Assembly: GCF_000744775.1 (NCBI RefSeq)
Contig: NZ_JQMP01000003.1
Span: forward strand, 496,001-560,000
DNA length: 64,000 nucleotides
Direction: 5' to 3'
Source of the DNA: Thermorudis peleae
GTDB lineage: Bacteria > Chloroflexota > Chloroflexia > Thermomicrobiales > Thermomicrobiaceae
In this document: piece by piece, positions 1-8,797 of the stretch
Layout: the number at the start of each line of letters is the position of its first letter
Position numbering within the stretch: the first letter of the stretch is position 1
Program-made: the position numbers and the translations under genes
The notes under the pieces: model-generated
Told to the model about the DNA's origin: nothing
The model's input: only the letters and a program-made list of their open reading frames with translations
The model's database searches: none

Positions 1-973
1 CACATTACCGACGGTAGCTCAGCTTGCGCATGTGGAGTTGCTAACGCCAAAGCTTGAAGAGAGTTTGTGGTTTTTTACCGAGATTTTAGGTATGACCGAG
101 GTTGCGCGTGAGGGGTCCTCGATCTATTTACGGGCCTATGAGGATTTCTATCTTTGGACGTTAAAGCTCACGGCATGGGAGCATGCTGGGTTAGGACATG
201 TGGGGTGGCGCGTCTCGGCCCCGCAACTGTTGGATGAGGCGGCTGCGCAACTGGCGGCCGCTGGATTGGGTGATGGATGGTTTGAGCACGGGGAACTCGG
301 TCAAGGTCGTGCCTATCGTTTCCATCTGCCGGATGGCCATCGCATGGAATTACTTTGGGACTTGGAGTACTACCAGGCACCTGCTTCACAGCAGAGCCCG
401 CTGCGTAACCGGCCCCAGCGCCGTCCGTCGCGCGGGGTGCCAGTGCGACGGATTGACCATGTGAACTGCTTTGTCAGCAGTGTTGAGGAAAACGAGGCGT
501 TCTTGTGCGAGCAGCTCGGCTTTAAGGTGCGCGAGATCAAGCTTGGCGCTGATGGGCGCAAAGTTGGTTCTTGGCTGAGTGTAAGCCCGTTGGTGCATGA
601 GATTGCCATCATGCGTGACGGAACTGGCCAGGGCAATCGATTGCACCATGTGGCCTACTGGTATGGCTATCCACAAAACCTCTACGATGTTGCTGACCTC
701 TGCCGTGACTGGGGAATTCGGATTGAAGCTGGCCCGGGCAAGCATGGGACAACCCAGGGGATGTTCCTCTACCTCTTTGAGCCTGGGGGGAATCGCATTG
801 AGCTCTTCGGTGACAGTGGCTATTTGATCTTCGACCCCGATTGGCACACAGTCGTCTGGGATGTCTCAAACGAATCAGATTTGTACGCCAGTACCCTGTG
901 GATTGGTGCATCGACTATGCCTGAATCGTTCTACACCTATGCGACTCCGGAGCGCGTGCTGGTCGAACGCTAG
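1..973 (+). CDS. Extradiol ring-cleavage dioxygenase (catechol 2,3-dioxygenase family), 5' end outside window
   Basis: This would cleave a catechol-type ring meta to the hydroxyls using Fe(II). The frame is open back to base 2, and the family motif AHVELLTPKLEESLWFF begins before the first in-window start candidate (GTG 32), so the true start lies upstream. There are two VOC half-domains, about residues 1-115 and 138-280 counting from GTG 32. The second carries the usual metal ligands: H143 (IDHVNCF), the HH pair at 205-206 (RLHHVAYW) and E257 (NRIELF). It is followed by a Liv-type importer, decarboxylases and an amidohydrolase, which supports a meta-cleavage pathway. Substrate is unknown. 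Confidence 0.85.
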   Translation, partial: TLPTVAQLAHVELLTPKLEESLWFFTEILGMTEVAREGSSIYLRAYEDFYLWTLKLTAWEHAGLGHVGWRVSAPQLLDEAAAQLAAAGLGDGWFEHGELGQGRAYRFHLPDGHRMELLWDLEYYQAPASQQSPLRNRPQRRPSRGVPVRRIDHVNCFVSSVEENEAFLCEQLGFKVREIKLGADGRKVGSWLSVSPLVHEIAIMRDGTGQGNRLHHVAYWYGYPQNLYDVADLCRDWGIRIEAGPGKHGTTQGMFLYLFEPGGNRIELFGDSGYLIFDPDWHTVVWDVSNESDLYASTLWIGASTMPESFYTYATPERVLVER

Positions 974-1043
974 CGCGCTGATGCTGAGGTGATGCCTGGA
1001 GTGCCTGGTTGGGCGGTGTTTCGCTGGTGGGTGAGGAGGCGTC

Positions 1044-2411
1044 ATGGACGAGCCCCGCGGAGTGGTGCGATTTTCTCGTCGGCAAGTGTTACGGGGTGTT
1101 GTTGCTCTCTGTGTTCCAGCGCTCTCTGGGTTGCTGAGCGCGTGCAGTGGGAGTGCGACACCGACACCAACGGTAGGTCAATCGGCAGCCTCGGCATCGC
1201 CGACGCCAACAAAAGCAGCGGTGGCGAGTCCTGTGGCGACACCCTCTCCGGCTGGTGGGACAACGCCAACGGCTGCATCGAGTGGAACACCGGGCGGGCA
1301 AGCAGGTGGGGCAGCGATTAAGATCGGCTACGTCGCTTCTCTCTCTGGGGTCTATGCCTCACTGGGGCAAAACATGCTGAATGGTCTGAAGCTGGCGTTG
1401 GATGAAGTCAACAACGTTGTGGCAGGGCACCCGATAACGCTTGTCGTCGAGGACGATGCAACGAATACCGATCAGGGGGTAACCAAAGTCCACCAACTCG
1501 CGGAGCGCGATCAGGTGCAGATTTTGACGGGGATCAATCTGACGCCAGTGGCTGTTGCTGTCCGTGATTATGTGACCCAGCGCAAGTTACCCCTGATTAT
1601 TTCCAATGCTGGTGCGGCGGCGATTACGCGTGATCCCAACCAGCGGAGTCCATACATCTTCCGTGTCTCGTTCGCCAATGGGCAATATGAGTGGCCACTT
1701 GCTCCATATGCCTATCAGAATCTTGGCTATAAACGATTGATCATTACTGCATCGGACTTTCAAGCGGGACATGAGAAGGCTGATGCGGTCAAGGCAGCGT
1801 TTCAAAAGGCAGGCGGGCAAGTCGTTGCGGAGGTGTATCCGCCGCTCAACACCGCCGATTTTGGGCCGTATTTGCAGCGGATTCAGCAAACGAAGGCGGA
1901 TGCGGTGTGGGCGTTCTATGCTGGTGCTGATGCGGTGCGATTTGTTCAGCAATACAACGATTTTGGGTTGAAGGGGCAGCTACCGTTAATCGGCGCTGGC
2001 GACTTGGTTGATGAGGCATATCTCGATCAAGAGGGCGATGCAGCACTTGGGGCTGTCACGTCGCTCCATTACACTCCCTGGTATGACTCACCGGAAAACA
2101 AAGCGTTTGTCACCGCTTATCAACAGAAATATGGGAAGATTCCGAATCAATTTGCCTATCAGGGGTATTTGGCTGGGCGAGTGATTGTCGAAGCCGTGAA
2201 GGCGGCTGGGGGAGTCCAAAATACGGAGGCGTTTTTGCAAGCGCTGAAGAATGTGCAGTTTACGGGTCCGGCTGGACCATTCCGGTTTCATCCTCAAACA
2301 CAGAATGTTGTGCTCACCGTCTTCATTCGCAAGGTTGATCATGTGCCGAGCGGTGGGCTTGGGAATGTCGTGCTGTACAAGTACGACAACATTGATGATC
2401 TCTCCTACTAG
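1044..2411 (+). CDS. Branched-chain amino-acid-type ABC transporter substrate-binding lipoprotein (LivK/Peripla_BP_6)
   Basis: Extracytoplasmic binding protein for the permeases and ATPases that follow. The 455-aa product starts with a Tat-like SRRQVLRG sequence, a hydrophobic stretch and the lipobox LSAC (Cys about residue 34), then a T/P/S/A-rich linker to about residue 90. The mature domain opens with IKIGYVASLSGVYASLG, typical of Liv-type receptors. ATG 1044 follows GGAGG at 1034-1039. In this setting the ligand may be an aromatic acid rather than an amino acid; this is inferred from neighbours only. Confidence 0.9.
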   Translation: MDEPRGVVRFSRRQVLRGVVALCVPALSGLLSACSGSATPTPTVGQSAASASPTPTKAAVASPVATPSPAGGTTPTAASSGTPGGQAGGAAIKIGYVASLSGVYASLGQNMLNGLKLALDEVNNVVAGHPITLVVEDDATNTDQGVTKVHQLAERDQVQILTGINLTPVAVAVRDYVTQRKLPLIISNAGAAAITRDPNQRSPYIFRVSFANGQYEWPLAPYAYQNLGYKRLIITASDFQAGHEKADAVKAAFQKAGGQVVAEVYPPLNTADFGPYLQRIQQTKADAVWAFYAGADAVRFVQQYNDFGLKGQLPLIGAGDLVDEAYLDQEGDAALGAVTSLHYTPWYDSPENKAFVTAYQQKYGKIPNQFAYQGYLAGRVIVEAVKAAGGVQNTEAFLQALKNVQFTGPAGPFRFHPQTQNVVLTVFIRKVDHVPSGGLGNVVLYKYDNIDDLSY

Positions 2412-2425
2412 ATAGGGAGGCGAGC

Positions 2426-3283
2426 GTGCAGACGATCATTGGCATTGGAGCGATTGGGATTTCCTACGCCAGCCTCTTATTTTTAGTGGCAGTCGGCCTC
2501 TCGATTGTTTTTGGTTTGATGCGCTTCGTGAATTTGGCGAGCGGATCCTTTTACATGCTCGGGGCGTATCTTGCGATTTCGATCGTGCACCGTGGGATGA
2601 GTTTCTGGTTGGCCGTCTTGATCGGCGGTGTTGTGGTTGGGCTCATTGGGCTGGCTATTGAGCAGACGATTCTGCAGCGACTTCACCGGCAAGAGTTACT
2701 GCAGGTTTGTTTGACAATTGGGTTGATGTATATCGTGGAGGATCTTGCCCGGGTCATTTGGGGTGGCGATCCGCTGCGTCTACGCCCACCAGCGAGTTTG
2801 CGGGGCTCGATTTCGGTATTGGGAGCGGTTGTGCCACTGTACCGTGTTGGCCTGATTGTGATCGGGATTATCTTAGCGCTGGTGCTGTGGCTGCTGATTG
2901 AACGAACACGCTGGGGAGCCTTTGTGCGCGCGGGTGTTGATGATCTCGAAATGTGTGAGTGTTTGGGGATTAATACTCGAGTGGTTTTTGCTGTGATTTT
3001 CACTGTCGGAGTGTTTCTGTCGGGCCTTGCCGGGGCGCTGGGAGCGCCGTTGCTGGGTGTTGCGCCAGGGACAGACTCAGATGTCCTGCTCATGGCCTTG
3101 ATTGTCGTCGTGTTAGGTGGACTTGGGTCGATTTCCGGTTCGGTTTTGGCGAGTCTCGTTGTTGGCATTTTGGATTCAGTTGCGCGGATGCGGTGGCCGG
3201 GAGCATCCTTCTTCATTATCTATGCCATCATGGCCGTTGTGCTGATTGTACGGCCGCAAGGCTTCCGTGGTCGATACATCTAA
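2426..3283 (+). CDS. livH: Branched-chain amino-acid-type ABC permease, LivH family
   Basis: Membrane permease of the Liv-type importer. The 285-aa product is almost entirely hydrophobic with about eight membrane spans, and has the family N-terminus (LSIVFGLMRFVNLASGSFYMLGAY) and the conserved GGLGSISG segment near the C-terminus. GTG 2426 is preceded by AGGGAGG at 2414-2420, 15 bases after the binding-protein stop. It lies in one operon with the genes on either side. Confidence 0.9.
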   Translation: MQTIIGIGAIGISYASLLFLVAVGLSIVFGLMRFVNLASGSFYMLGAYLAISIVHRGMSFWLAVLIGGVVVGLIGLAIEQTILQRLHRQELLQVCLTIGLMYIVEDLARVIWGGDPLRLRPPASLRGSISVLGAVVPLYRVGLIVIGIILALVLWLLIERTRWGAFVRAGVDDLEMCECLGINTRVVFAVIFTVGVFLSGLAGALGAPLLGVAPGTDSDVLLMALIVVVLGGLGSISGSVLASLVVGILDSVARMRWPGASFFIIYAIMAVVLIVRPQGFRGRYI

Positions 3284-3302
3284 CGTAAGACAGGGGTGGT
3301 TC

Positions 3303-4346
3303 ATGCAACGGCGAGAGGTTATTCATTCCCTGGTACTAGCCGTCTGTGGGGTGCTCTTGCTTGGAGCGCCTCTGGCTCTTGGTAGTTATGGCCTGACCGT
3401 GCTCACGGAGATCGTGATTTTCGCGCTTTTCGCGATGAGCACGAACTTGCTCTTAGGGTATACGGGACTGGCTTCGCTTGGGCAATCAGCCTTCTTTGGT
3501 ATGGGTGGGTACTGTGTGGCGATTTTGGCAAAGGATTTCAATCTGCACTCGGCAGTGACGCTTCTTGCCGCAATTGGTGCTGGTGCGGTGTTAGCGCTGG
3601 TGACGGGGCCTGTCGTGTTGCGGTCGACGGGGACGTATTTCTTGATGCTCACGTTAGCCCTCACTCAGGTCTTGTTTGGCGTAGCCTGGTTTCTGCCGGG
3701 AATTACGGGTGGTGACAATGGCCTTGGTGGCATTGCACGGCCGACCCTGCCGTTGGTTGGTGACGTCTTGCGTGGAACGACGGCGTTTTATTACTTCTCC
3801 TTGGTTTGCGTTGGGATTGGCATAGCGATCCTTGCGTGGTTAGTGAATTCAGGCTTTGGGCTGGCCTTGCAAGGAGTGCGCGAGAATGAGCTCGTTGCCG
3901 CAGGCTTAGGACATCCGGTTTGGTGGTTGAAGTATTTGGCCTACATTATTGCCGGGGCTCTCTCAGCGCTTGCTGGTGGCTTGTATACCTTCCTCACCAG
4001 CTTTGTGGGGACAAGCTATTTTGGGATTGCGCTTTCAGCTGAAGTTCTGGTCATGGTTATTTTGGGTGGGAGCCGATCATTTTGGGGGCCGGCAATTGGA
4101 GCTGGGCTAGTGATCTTATTGCGGGATGAAGTCAGTTCATGGACCCAGCGGTGGCTTCTGGTCTTGGGGTTGCTCTTCGTGGTGACCGTGCTTTTCCTGC
4201 CCGGAGGTATTGCAACGCTGCCAGGGCGGCTCAGTCAGGTGCGTCGCAAGCAACGTGGGCAGCAACCGTTGGTGTCGGCGGCCAAGTCGTTGACACCTGT
4301 TCAGTCGGTTGAATCGGCTACGAGCCATCAGGAGCGAGTGCCATGA
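3303..4346 (+). CDS. livM: Branched-chain amino-acid-type ABC permease, LivM family
   Basis: Second permease subunit, 347 aa, with LLGYTGLASLGQSAFFGMGGY, the signature region of LivM. The reading frame is open from 3246, but ATG 3303 is preferred. It follows an AGGGGTGG ribosome site at 3292-3299 and gives a normal LivM N-terminus without overlapping livH. A short polar tail (about 40 residues) extends past the last span. The stop overlaps the ATG of the next gene (ATGA at 4343), indicating translational coupling. Confidence 0.9.
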   Translation: MQRREVIHSLVLAVCGVLLLGAPLALGSYGLTVLTEIVIFALFAMSTNLLLGYTGLASLGQSAFFGMGGYCVAILAKDFNLHSAVTLLAAIGAGAVLALVTGPVVLRSTGTYFLMLTLALTQVLFGVAWFLPGITGGDNGLGGIARPTLPLVGDVLRGTTAFYYFSLVCVGIGIAILAWLVNSGFGLALQGVRENELVAAGLGHPVWWLKYLAYIIAGALSALAGGLYTFLTSFVGTSYFGIALSAEVLVMVILGGSRSFWGPAIGAGLVILLRDEVSSWTQRWLLVLGLLFVVTVLFLPGGIATLPGRLSQVRRKQRGQQPLVSAAKSLTPVQSVESATSHQERVP

Positions 4347-5113
4347 GCGTAGCGTTACGGGTTACGGAGATTACCAAGCGTATTGGTGGGCTCCAGATCC
4401 TTGATCAGGTGTCAATGACGGTGTCGGCTGGAGAGCGGCGGGCTCTCATTGGCCCAAATGGGGCGGGGAAGACGACGCTGCTGAATATTATCGCGGGGTT
4501 TCTGCGTCCATCGCGTGGGACAATCGAGTTATTTGGCGTCGATGTCACGAAGCTGCCTCCGCACCGACGGGTTCAGCATGGGCTGTTGAAGACGAATCAG
4601 CTTCCGGGCGTGTTCCCCGATCTTTCTGTGCGGTCAAATCTGCAGCTTGCACTGCTCCGTGAGCGGCATGCGAGTATGGGATTCCACGTGTTGCCGCGTC
4701 GTGATGGGTACTTGCGCGACCGGGTCGAGCAGGTGTTGGAGTTATGGGGATTGCAGGACGTTGCTGATCGTGAAGTGCGGCATTTGCCGCATGGCTATCA
4801 ACGGATGGTGGAATTGGCGATGCGGATGAGTCGTCAGCCGCGTGTCTTACTGCTTGATGAGCCAGCAGCTGGGTTGACCGAGGCAGAAGTTGCGGTCCTT
4901 GCCGAGCGCTTAAGTCAGCTTCCGCGCGAACTCACCGTTGTGATTGTTGAACATAAGATGCGGCTCATTTTTGCGTTTGCTGATCGGATCACCGTCTTGC
5001 ATCACGGAGCAGTGATCGCAGAAGGGACGCCAGAGGAGATTCGCTCGGATCCGCAGACACGAGCGGCATATTTGGGTGGGGCGGTGCGCAATGTCCACGC
5101 TGACCATTCATGA
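4343..5113 (+). CDS. livG: ABC transporter ATP-binding protein, LivG family
   Basis: Cytoplasmic ATPase of the Liv-type importer, 256 aa. Walker A GPNGAGKTT is at about residues 37-45 and Walker B VLLLDEPAAG at about 169-178. The signature loop reads LPHGYQRMVELA in place of the canonical LSGGQQQ, a divergence seen in some LivG proteins. It starts inside the livM stop (ATGA) and overlaps the next ATPase gene by 23 bases. Confidence 0.88.
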   Translation: MSVALRVTEITKRIGGLQILDQVSMTVSAGERRALIGPNGAGKTTLLNIIAGFLRPSRGTIELFGVDVTKLPPHRRVQHGLLKTNQLPGVFPDLSVRSNLQLALLRERHASMGFHVLPRRDGYLRDRVEQVLELWGLQDVADREVRHLPHGYQRMVELAMRMSRQPRVLLLDEPAAGLTEAEVAVLAERLSQLPRELTVVIVEHKMRLIFAFADRITVLHHGAVIAEGTPEEIRSDPQTRAAYLGGAVRNVHADHS

Positions 5114-5807
5114 TCTCGTCGCGGGGTACGGTGAGAGCGTTGTCCTGAAGGGGATTTCGTTAATGGTTAACCAAGGGCAGATTGTTGGCCTTCTCGGCCG
5201 TAATGGTGCAGAGAAGACCACGACAATGCGTTCGATCCTGGGGCTGACGACAATTTACCAAGGTGATATTGCGTGGGATGGGGCATCGATCGTTGGGTTG
5301 ACACCGCATCTCATTGCTCGACGAGGTATCGCAATTGTGCCCCAGGGGCGACGGATTTTCCCTTCTCTCAGTGTTGAAGAGAACTTGCTTGTCGCTATGC
5401 GCTCAACGAATCACGGAGATCGTTTTCCGTGGACGCTCGAGCGGATTTACGAGATTTTCCCGATTCTGCGTGAGCGAAGGAAAATCCGCGGGACCTTGCT
5501 GAGCGGTGGTGAGCAGCAAATGCTTGCATTTGCTCGCGCACTTGCGACGCAGCCGCGGTTACTGCTGTGCGATGAGCCATCGGAAGGGCTTGCGCCGCGG
5601 ATTGTGGCGCAAGTCGGTGAAATTTTGCAGACGTTGAAGCGCGATGGCATTGCGATTCTGCTTGCTGAGCAAAATCTCGAGTTGACGCTTGCGGTCGCTG
5701 ACATGATTGCCGTAATTGAGGATGGTCAGATTGTCTGGCGTGGAACGGCAGCGGAGCTTGAAGCCAATCAGGTCGTGCAGACGACCTACCTTGGCGTAGC
5801 GGTGTAA
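5091..5807 (+). CDS. livF: ABC transporter ATP-binding protein, LivF family, with altered Walker A
   Basis: Second ATPase of the Liv-type importer, 238 aa from ATG 5091. An earlier in-frame start at 5076 would only add MGRCA. Signature LLSGGEQQ and Walker B LLLCDEPSEG are intact. The Walker A loop reads GRNGAEKT (residues 36-43): the glycine before the invariant lysine is Glu41 (GAG, 5211-5213), one base change from GGG. This may impair ATP binding at one of the two composite sites, or may be a sequencing error. Confidence 0.86.
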   Translation: MSTLTIHDLVAGYGESVVLKGISLMVNQGQIVGLLGRNGAEKTTTMRSILGLTTIYQGDIAWDGASIVGLTPHLIARRGIAIVPQGRRIFPSLSVEENLLVAMRSTNHGDRFPWTLERIYEIFPILRERRKIRGTLLSGGEQQMLAFARALATQPRLLLCDEPSEGLAPRIVAQVGEILQTLKRDGIAILLAEQNLELTLAVADMIAVIEDGQIVWRGTAAELEANQVVQTTYLGVAV

Positions 5808-5900
5808 GTTCTCCGCCGTGTGGGAAGCAGATTGCAGTGTCGCGGATGCAGCCGCCGGGATCGGCGGGTGTTTTCCCTTTGGGGTAGTAGGGTTGGAATC

Positions 5901-6902
5901 GTGGCGGGAAGCAATCGGGTCACCATAACGCTCGCGATAAGCAGTTATGATCGCGTGGTGCCGCTGCTAGACGGACGGGTGGTGCCACGCGGGATTGATC
6001 TTGTTCTCTTGCCTCAAGTGGTGGAAGAAACGTTTTGGCGGATGGCGCGGTTTGCGGAATATGATGCCGCGGAGTTTTCGCTCTCATCGTATTTGATTGC
6101 TCGCGACCGTGGCGAACCAGCACTCACGGCGATTCCGGTCTTTCCGTCGCGCATGTTTCGCCACTCGGCGATTTATGTTCATGTCGGGAGTGGCATTGAA
6201 CGTCCACAGGATCTCATTGGCAAACGGGTTGGTGTGCCGGAATACCAACTGACGGCATGCCTTTGGGTGCGGGGCATTCTGCAGGATGACTATGGAGTGC
6301 GGCCTGAGGATATCGAATGGTATGTTGGCGGAGAAGAGCGAACGGGGCGTCAGGAAAAGCTGCCGCTCGAGTTGCCACCGACGGTGCGTCTTCATCCTCT
6401 TCCGCCGGGAGCAACGTTGAATACGCTCCTGGAAGAGGGAGCGCTTGATGCGCTCATTGCTCCACGAGCGCCATCGGCGTTTGTGCGTGGGTCGCCACGG
6501 GTGAGGCGCTTGTTTGCCAATGCGGTAGAGGTGGAAGCTGCGTACTATCAGCGGACGAAGATCTTCCCCATCATGCATGTTGTCGTGATTCGCAATGACG
6601 TACTGGCACGCTATCCGTGGGTTGCACGCAATCTCTATGAGGCGTTTGAACAGGCGCGCCAACTTGCCTGGCAGGATCTTCGGCAGACGCACGTAGTAAT
6701 GACGATGCTCCCCTGGTTGCATCATGCGCTTGATGCAGCGGTTGGGGAGCTTGGCGAAGAGTACTGGTCCTATGGTGTCGCGCGCAACCGCCATGTACTT
6801 GAGACGGCTGTGCGGTACGCCTATGAGCAGGGCTTGATTCGTCGGCGCCTTTCGGTTGAGGAACTCTTTGCCCCCTCGACACTTGAGGAGTTTGTGGTGT
6901 AG
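5901..6902 (+). CDS. 4,5-dihydroxyphthalate decarboxylase-like protein (periplasmic-binding-protein type II fold)
   Basis: The 333-aa product resembles Pht5-type decarboxylases, cytosolic enzymes built on a binding-protein fold. Recognisable features are LAISSYDRVVPLLDGRVVPRG at the N-terminus, EFSLSSYL near residue 55, and LIGKRVGVPEYQLTACLWVRG near residue 105. There is no signal peptide, which argues for an enzyme rather than a transporter subunit. GTG 5901 is chosen because homology begins just after it; the open frame from 5820 adds an Arg-rich extension of unlikely origin. The family assignment is firm, the substrate is not. Confidence 0.75.
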   Translation: MAGSNRVTITLAISSYDRVVPLLDGRVVPRGIDLVLLPQVVEETFWRMARFAEYDAAEFSLSSYLIARDRGEPALTAIPVFPSRMFRHSAIYVHVGSGIERPQDLIGKRVGVPEYQLTACLWVRGILQDDYGVRPEDIEWYVGGEERTGRQEKLPLELPPTVRLHPLPPGATLNTLLEEGALDALIAPRAPSAFVRGSPRVRRLFANAVEVEAAYYQRTKIFPIMHVVVIRNDVLARYPWVARNLYEAFEQARQLAWQDLRQTHVVMTMLPWLHHALDAAVGELGEEYWSYGVARNRHVLETAVRYAYEQGLIRRRLSVEELFAPSTLEEFVV

Positions 6903-6919
6903 AGGAAGGGGATCGAGCG

Positions 6920-7630
6920 TTGGAAGATCCTCGAGAGCTGGTTGCGCTTGGGTGCCGCGTGCTTGGGCTTGAGGAGCAGGACGACTTTATCTGGGGGCAT
7001 GTTTCGCTACGTGACCCGGCTGGCCGCGGCGTGTGGATGAAGGCCAGTGGTCTTGGATTCGATGAAGTGACCCCCGCGGATGTGATCTTGATTGGATGGG
7101 ATGGCCGCGTGCTTGAGGGCACGCGGCCACGGCATTCAGAGTATCCCATTCATACGGAAATTTTGAAGCGTCGCCCTGATGTTCAGAGTGTGGTGCATGC
7201 GCATCCGGTATATGCAACGGCGTTTGCTGCGCTCGGAGAGCCGCTTCGTCCGATCTCTCATGAGGCGACCGCTTTTGTGCCACCGGATGTGCCGCGTTTC
7301 ACGATGACTGGCGACTTGATTACCACGGAAGCGCTTGGGCAGGCGCTTGCCGAGACCCTTGGGGAGGCTTCAGCGGTATTTCTGGTTCATCACGGTGTTG
7401 TTACGGTTGGGCCTGATGTGCCGACCGCCGTCTTCCGGGCGCTCTTGCTTGATCGTGCGTGTCGCAAGCAGTTGATTGCAATGTCGGCTGGAACACTCCA
7501 GCGTTGGTCGAGTGACGACGAAGCCAGGGCGAAGCGGGAGCATTGCTACAGTCCACGGCAGATTTATGCTGCCTGGGAGTTTTTAGTGCGGCGCGTACGG
7601 AGTCGTGGTGCACTCCCGTGGACGGAGTAG
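6920..7630 (+). CDS. Class II aldolase/adducin-family decarboxylase or aldolase
   Basis: Zn-dependent enzyme of the fuculose-1-phosphate aldolase fold, 236 aa. The metal ligands are visible as VHAHP (about residues 92-96) and FLVHHG (about 152-157), and a conserved acidic residue lies in SEYPIH. The TTG start at 6920 follows GGAAGGGG at 6904-6911. In phthalate and hydroxybenzoate pathways this family supplies dihydroxyphthalate decarboxylases, a role that would suit its position beside a Pht5-like gene. That role is inferred. Confidence 0.78.
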   Translation: MEDPRELVALGCRVLGLEEQDDFIWGHVSLRDPAGRGVWMKASGLGFDEVTPADVILIGWDGRVLEGTRPRHSEYPIHTEILKRRPDVQSVVHAHPVYATAFAALGEPLRPISHEATAFVPPDVPRFTMTGDLITTEALGQALAETLGEASAVFLVHHGVVTVGPDVPTAVFRALLLDRACRKQLIAMSAGTLQRWSSDDEARAKREHCYSPRQIYAAWEFLVRRVRSRGALPWTE

Positions 7631-7647
7631 AGAAGGAGTAGAGAGCA

Positions 7648-8640
7648 GTGCTCGTTGATTGTCATGCGCATGTTATCCCGCCGGTGCTTTTGGCGTGGCT
7701 TCGTGAGCATGCAGCTGTCGTGGGTGCGCGATGGGAGCAGCGCGCCGATGGTACAGAGATTTTGTCGATTGGAGGGCGCTGGCCGTTTCCGCTGAAGCCT
7801 GTCTTTTCGGATCTGCGAGCGTTCCTCGATGAACAAGCGGCAGCTGGTGTGGGGTGCAGCCTGATTTCGCCGGTGCCGCAATTGTTTCTCTATGATGCTG
7901 AGGCAGTGGTGGCTGCTGAGTTTGCCCATCTGTACAACCATGCGGTTGTAGCCTGGTGCCGGCAGGCTCCGGGACGGCTCCTTGGACTTGCAACAGTCCC
8001 ATTGCAGGATCCAGTGCAGGCAGCAACTGAGTTGGCATGGGCGATGGGGCAGGGATTATACGGGGCCATTCTTGGCCCTGGCTGTGCTGGGCGGTTGCTG
8101 AGTGATGCGATGTTTGCTCCGTTTTGGGAGGAAGCCGATCGGCTTGGCGCGATCGTGTTTCTCCATCCTCTGCTGAGTACAGATCCGCGATTAGGGCGTC
8201 CACAAGTGCCCAATATTGTCGGGGTACCGTGGGAAACGACAGTGGCAGCAGTTGATCTCATCTTTGGTGGTATCCTGGATCGCTATCCCAAGGTGCGCAT
8301 CTTGCTTGCACATGGTGGCGGCTACTTGCCATATCAACTTGGGCGGTTTGAGCAAGGGTATGCGGTCTGGCCACAACTGCGATCGCAGTTGCAGGATCGG
8401 CCACATGCCTATCTTCGGCGGTTCTGGTACGACACGGTGCTCTGGCGCTCTGAGGCGATTGCTTTTCTGCGCTCGGTTGTTGGGGCTGATCGGATCGTAC
8501 CGGGATCGGATTATCCTTTTGATCTCTCCGTCTGGCCGCCAAGTGCAGAGGTGACTGATGGGGTACAGACGCTCCTCGGCAGTGCGCTGACTGGGCACAG
8601 TGAACCTTCAGGAGAGGAGCCTGCGCCAGCGGGTGTATGA
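7648..8640 (+). CDS. Amidohydrolase-2 family protein (ACMSD-like decarboxylase/hydrolase)
   Basis: TIM-barrel metallo-enzyme, 330 aa. It shows the HxH motif (VDCHAHV, residues 4-10), further metal-site candidates in VFLHPLLS and ILLAHGGG, and the catalytic Asp motif PGSDYPFD. Relatives decarboxylate or hydrate ring-cleavage products, for example ACMSD. The usual C-terminal NAxxLLxL helix is missing: the protein ends in a polar tail after FDLSVWPPSAEV. GTG 7648 follows AAGGAG. Confidence 0.78.
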   Translation: MLVDCHAHVIPPVLLAWLREHAAVVGARWEQRADGTEILSIGGRWPFPLKPVFSDLRAFLDEQAAAGVGCSLISPVPQLFLYDAEAVVAAEFAHLYNHAVVAWCRQAPGRLLGLATVPLQDPVQAATELAWAMGQGLYGAILGPGCAGRLLSDAMFAPFWEEADRLGAIVFLHPLLSTDPRLGRPQVPNIVGVPWETTVAAVDLIFGGILDRYPKVRILLAHGGGYLPYQLGRFEQGYAVWPQLRSQLQDRPHAYLRRFWYDTVLWRSEAIAFLRSVVGADRIVPGSDYPFDLSVWPPSAEVTDGVQTLLGSALTGHSEPSGEEPAPAGV

Positions 8641-8713
8641 CGAGCGATGCACGTTTTGCCGTTTCAGGAACAATTCTGCTGATCCTGTACGAAGGAAGGA
8701 AGTGATTGTGGTT

Positions 8714-8763
8714 ACGATATCGTGAACGTGAAGGTTGTGTTGATGTATTGGACACGATACCGT
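8714..8763. promoter_or_regulatory. Candidate operator: ACGATATCGT palindrome plus degenerate copy
   Basis: A perfect 10-bp palindrome ACGATATCGT lies at 8714-8723 (in TTACGATATCGTGA), and ACGATACCGT, one mismatch away, at 8754-8763. They sit 40 bp apart and just upstream of the SsuBC-type transporter start. The 10-mer TTACGATATC recurs at 45,881-45,890 in another promoter region. Confidence 0.45.
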
Positions 8764-8797
8764 AGTGCTGATGCGATCTGCGAAGGAAGAGGGTGTG

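Noticed and set aside
6084-6794. 236-codon minus-strand frame opposite the dihydroxyphthalate decarboxylase-like gene
   Set aside because: Shadow frame rich in Arg, Cys and His without any recognisable motif.
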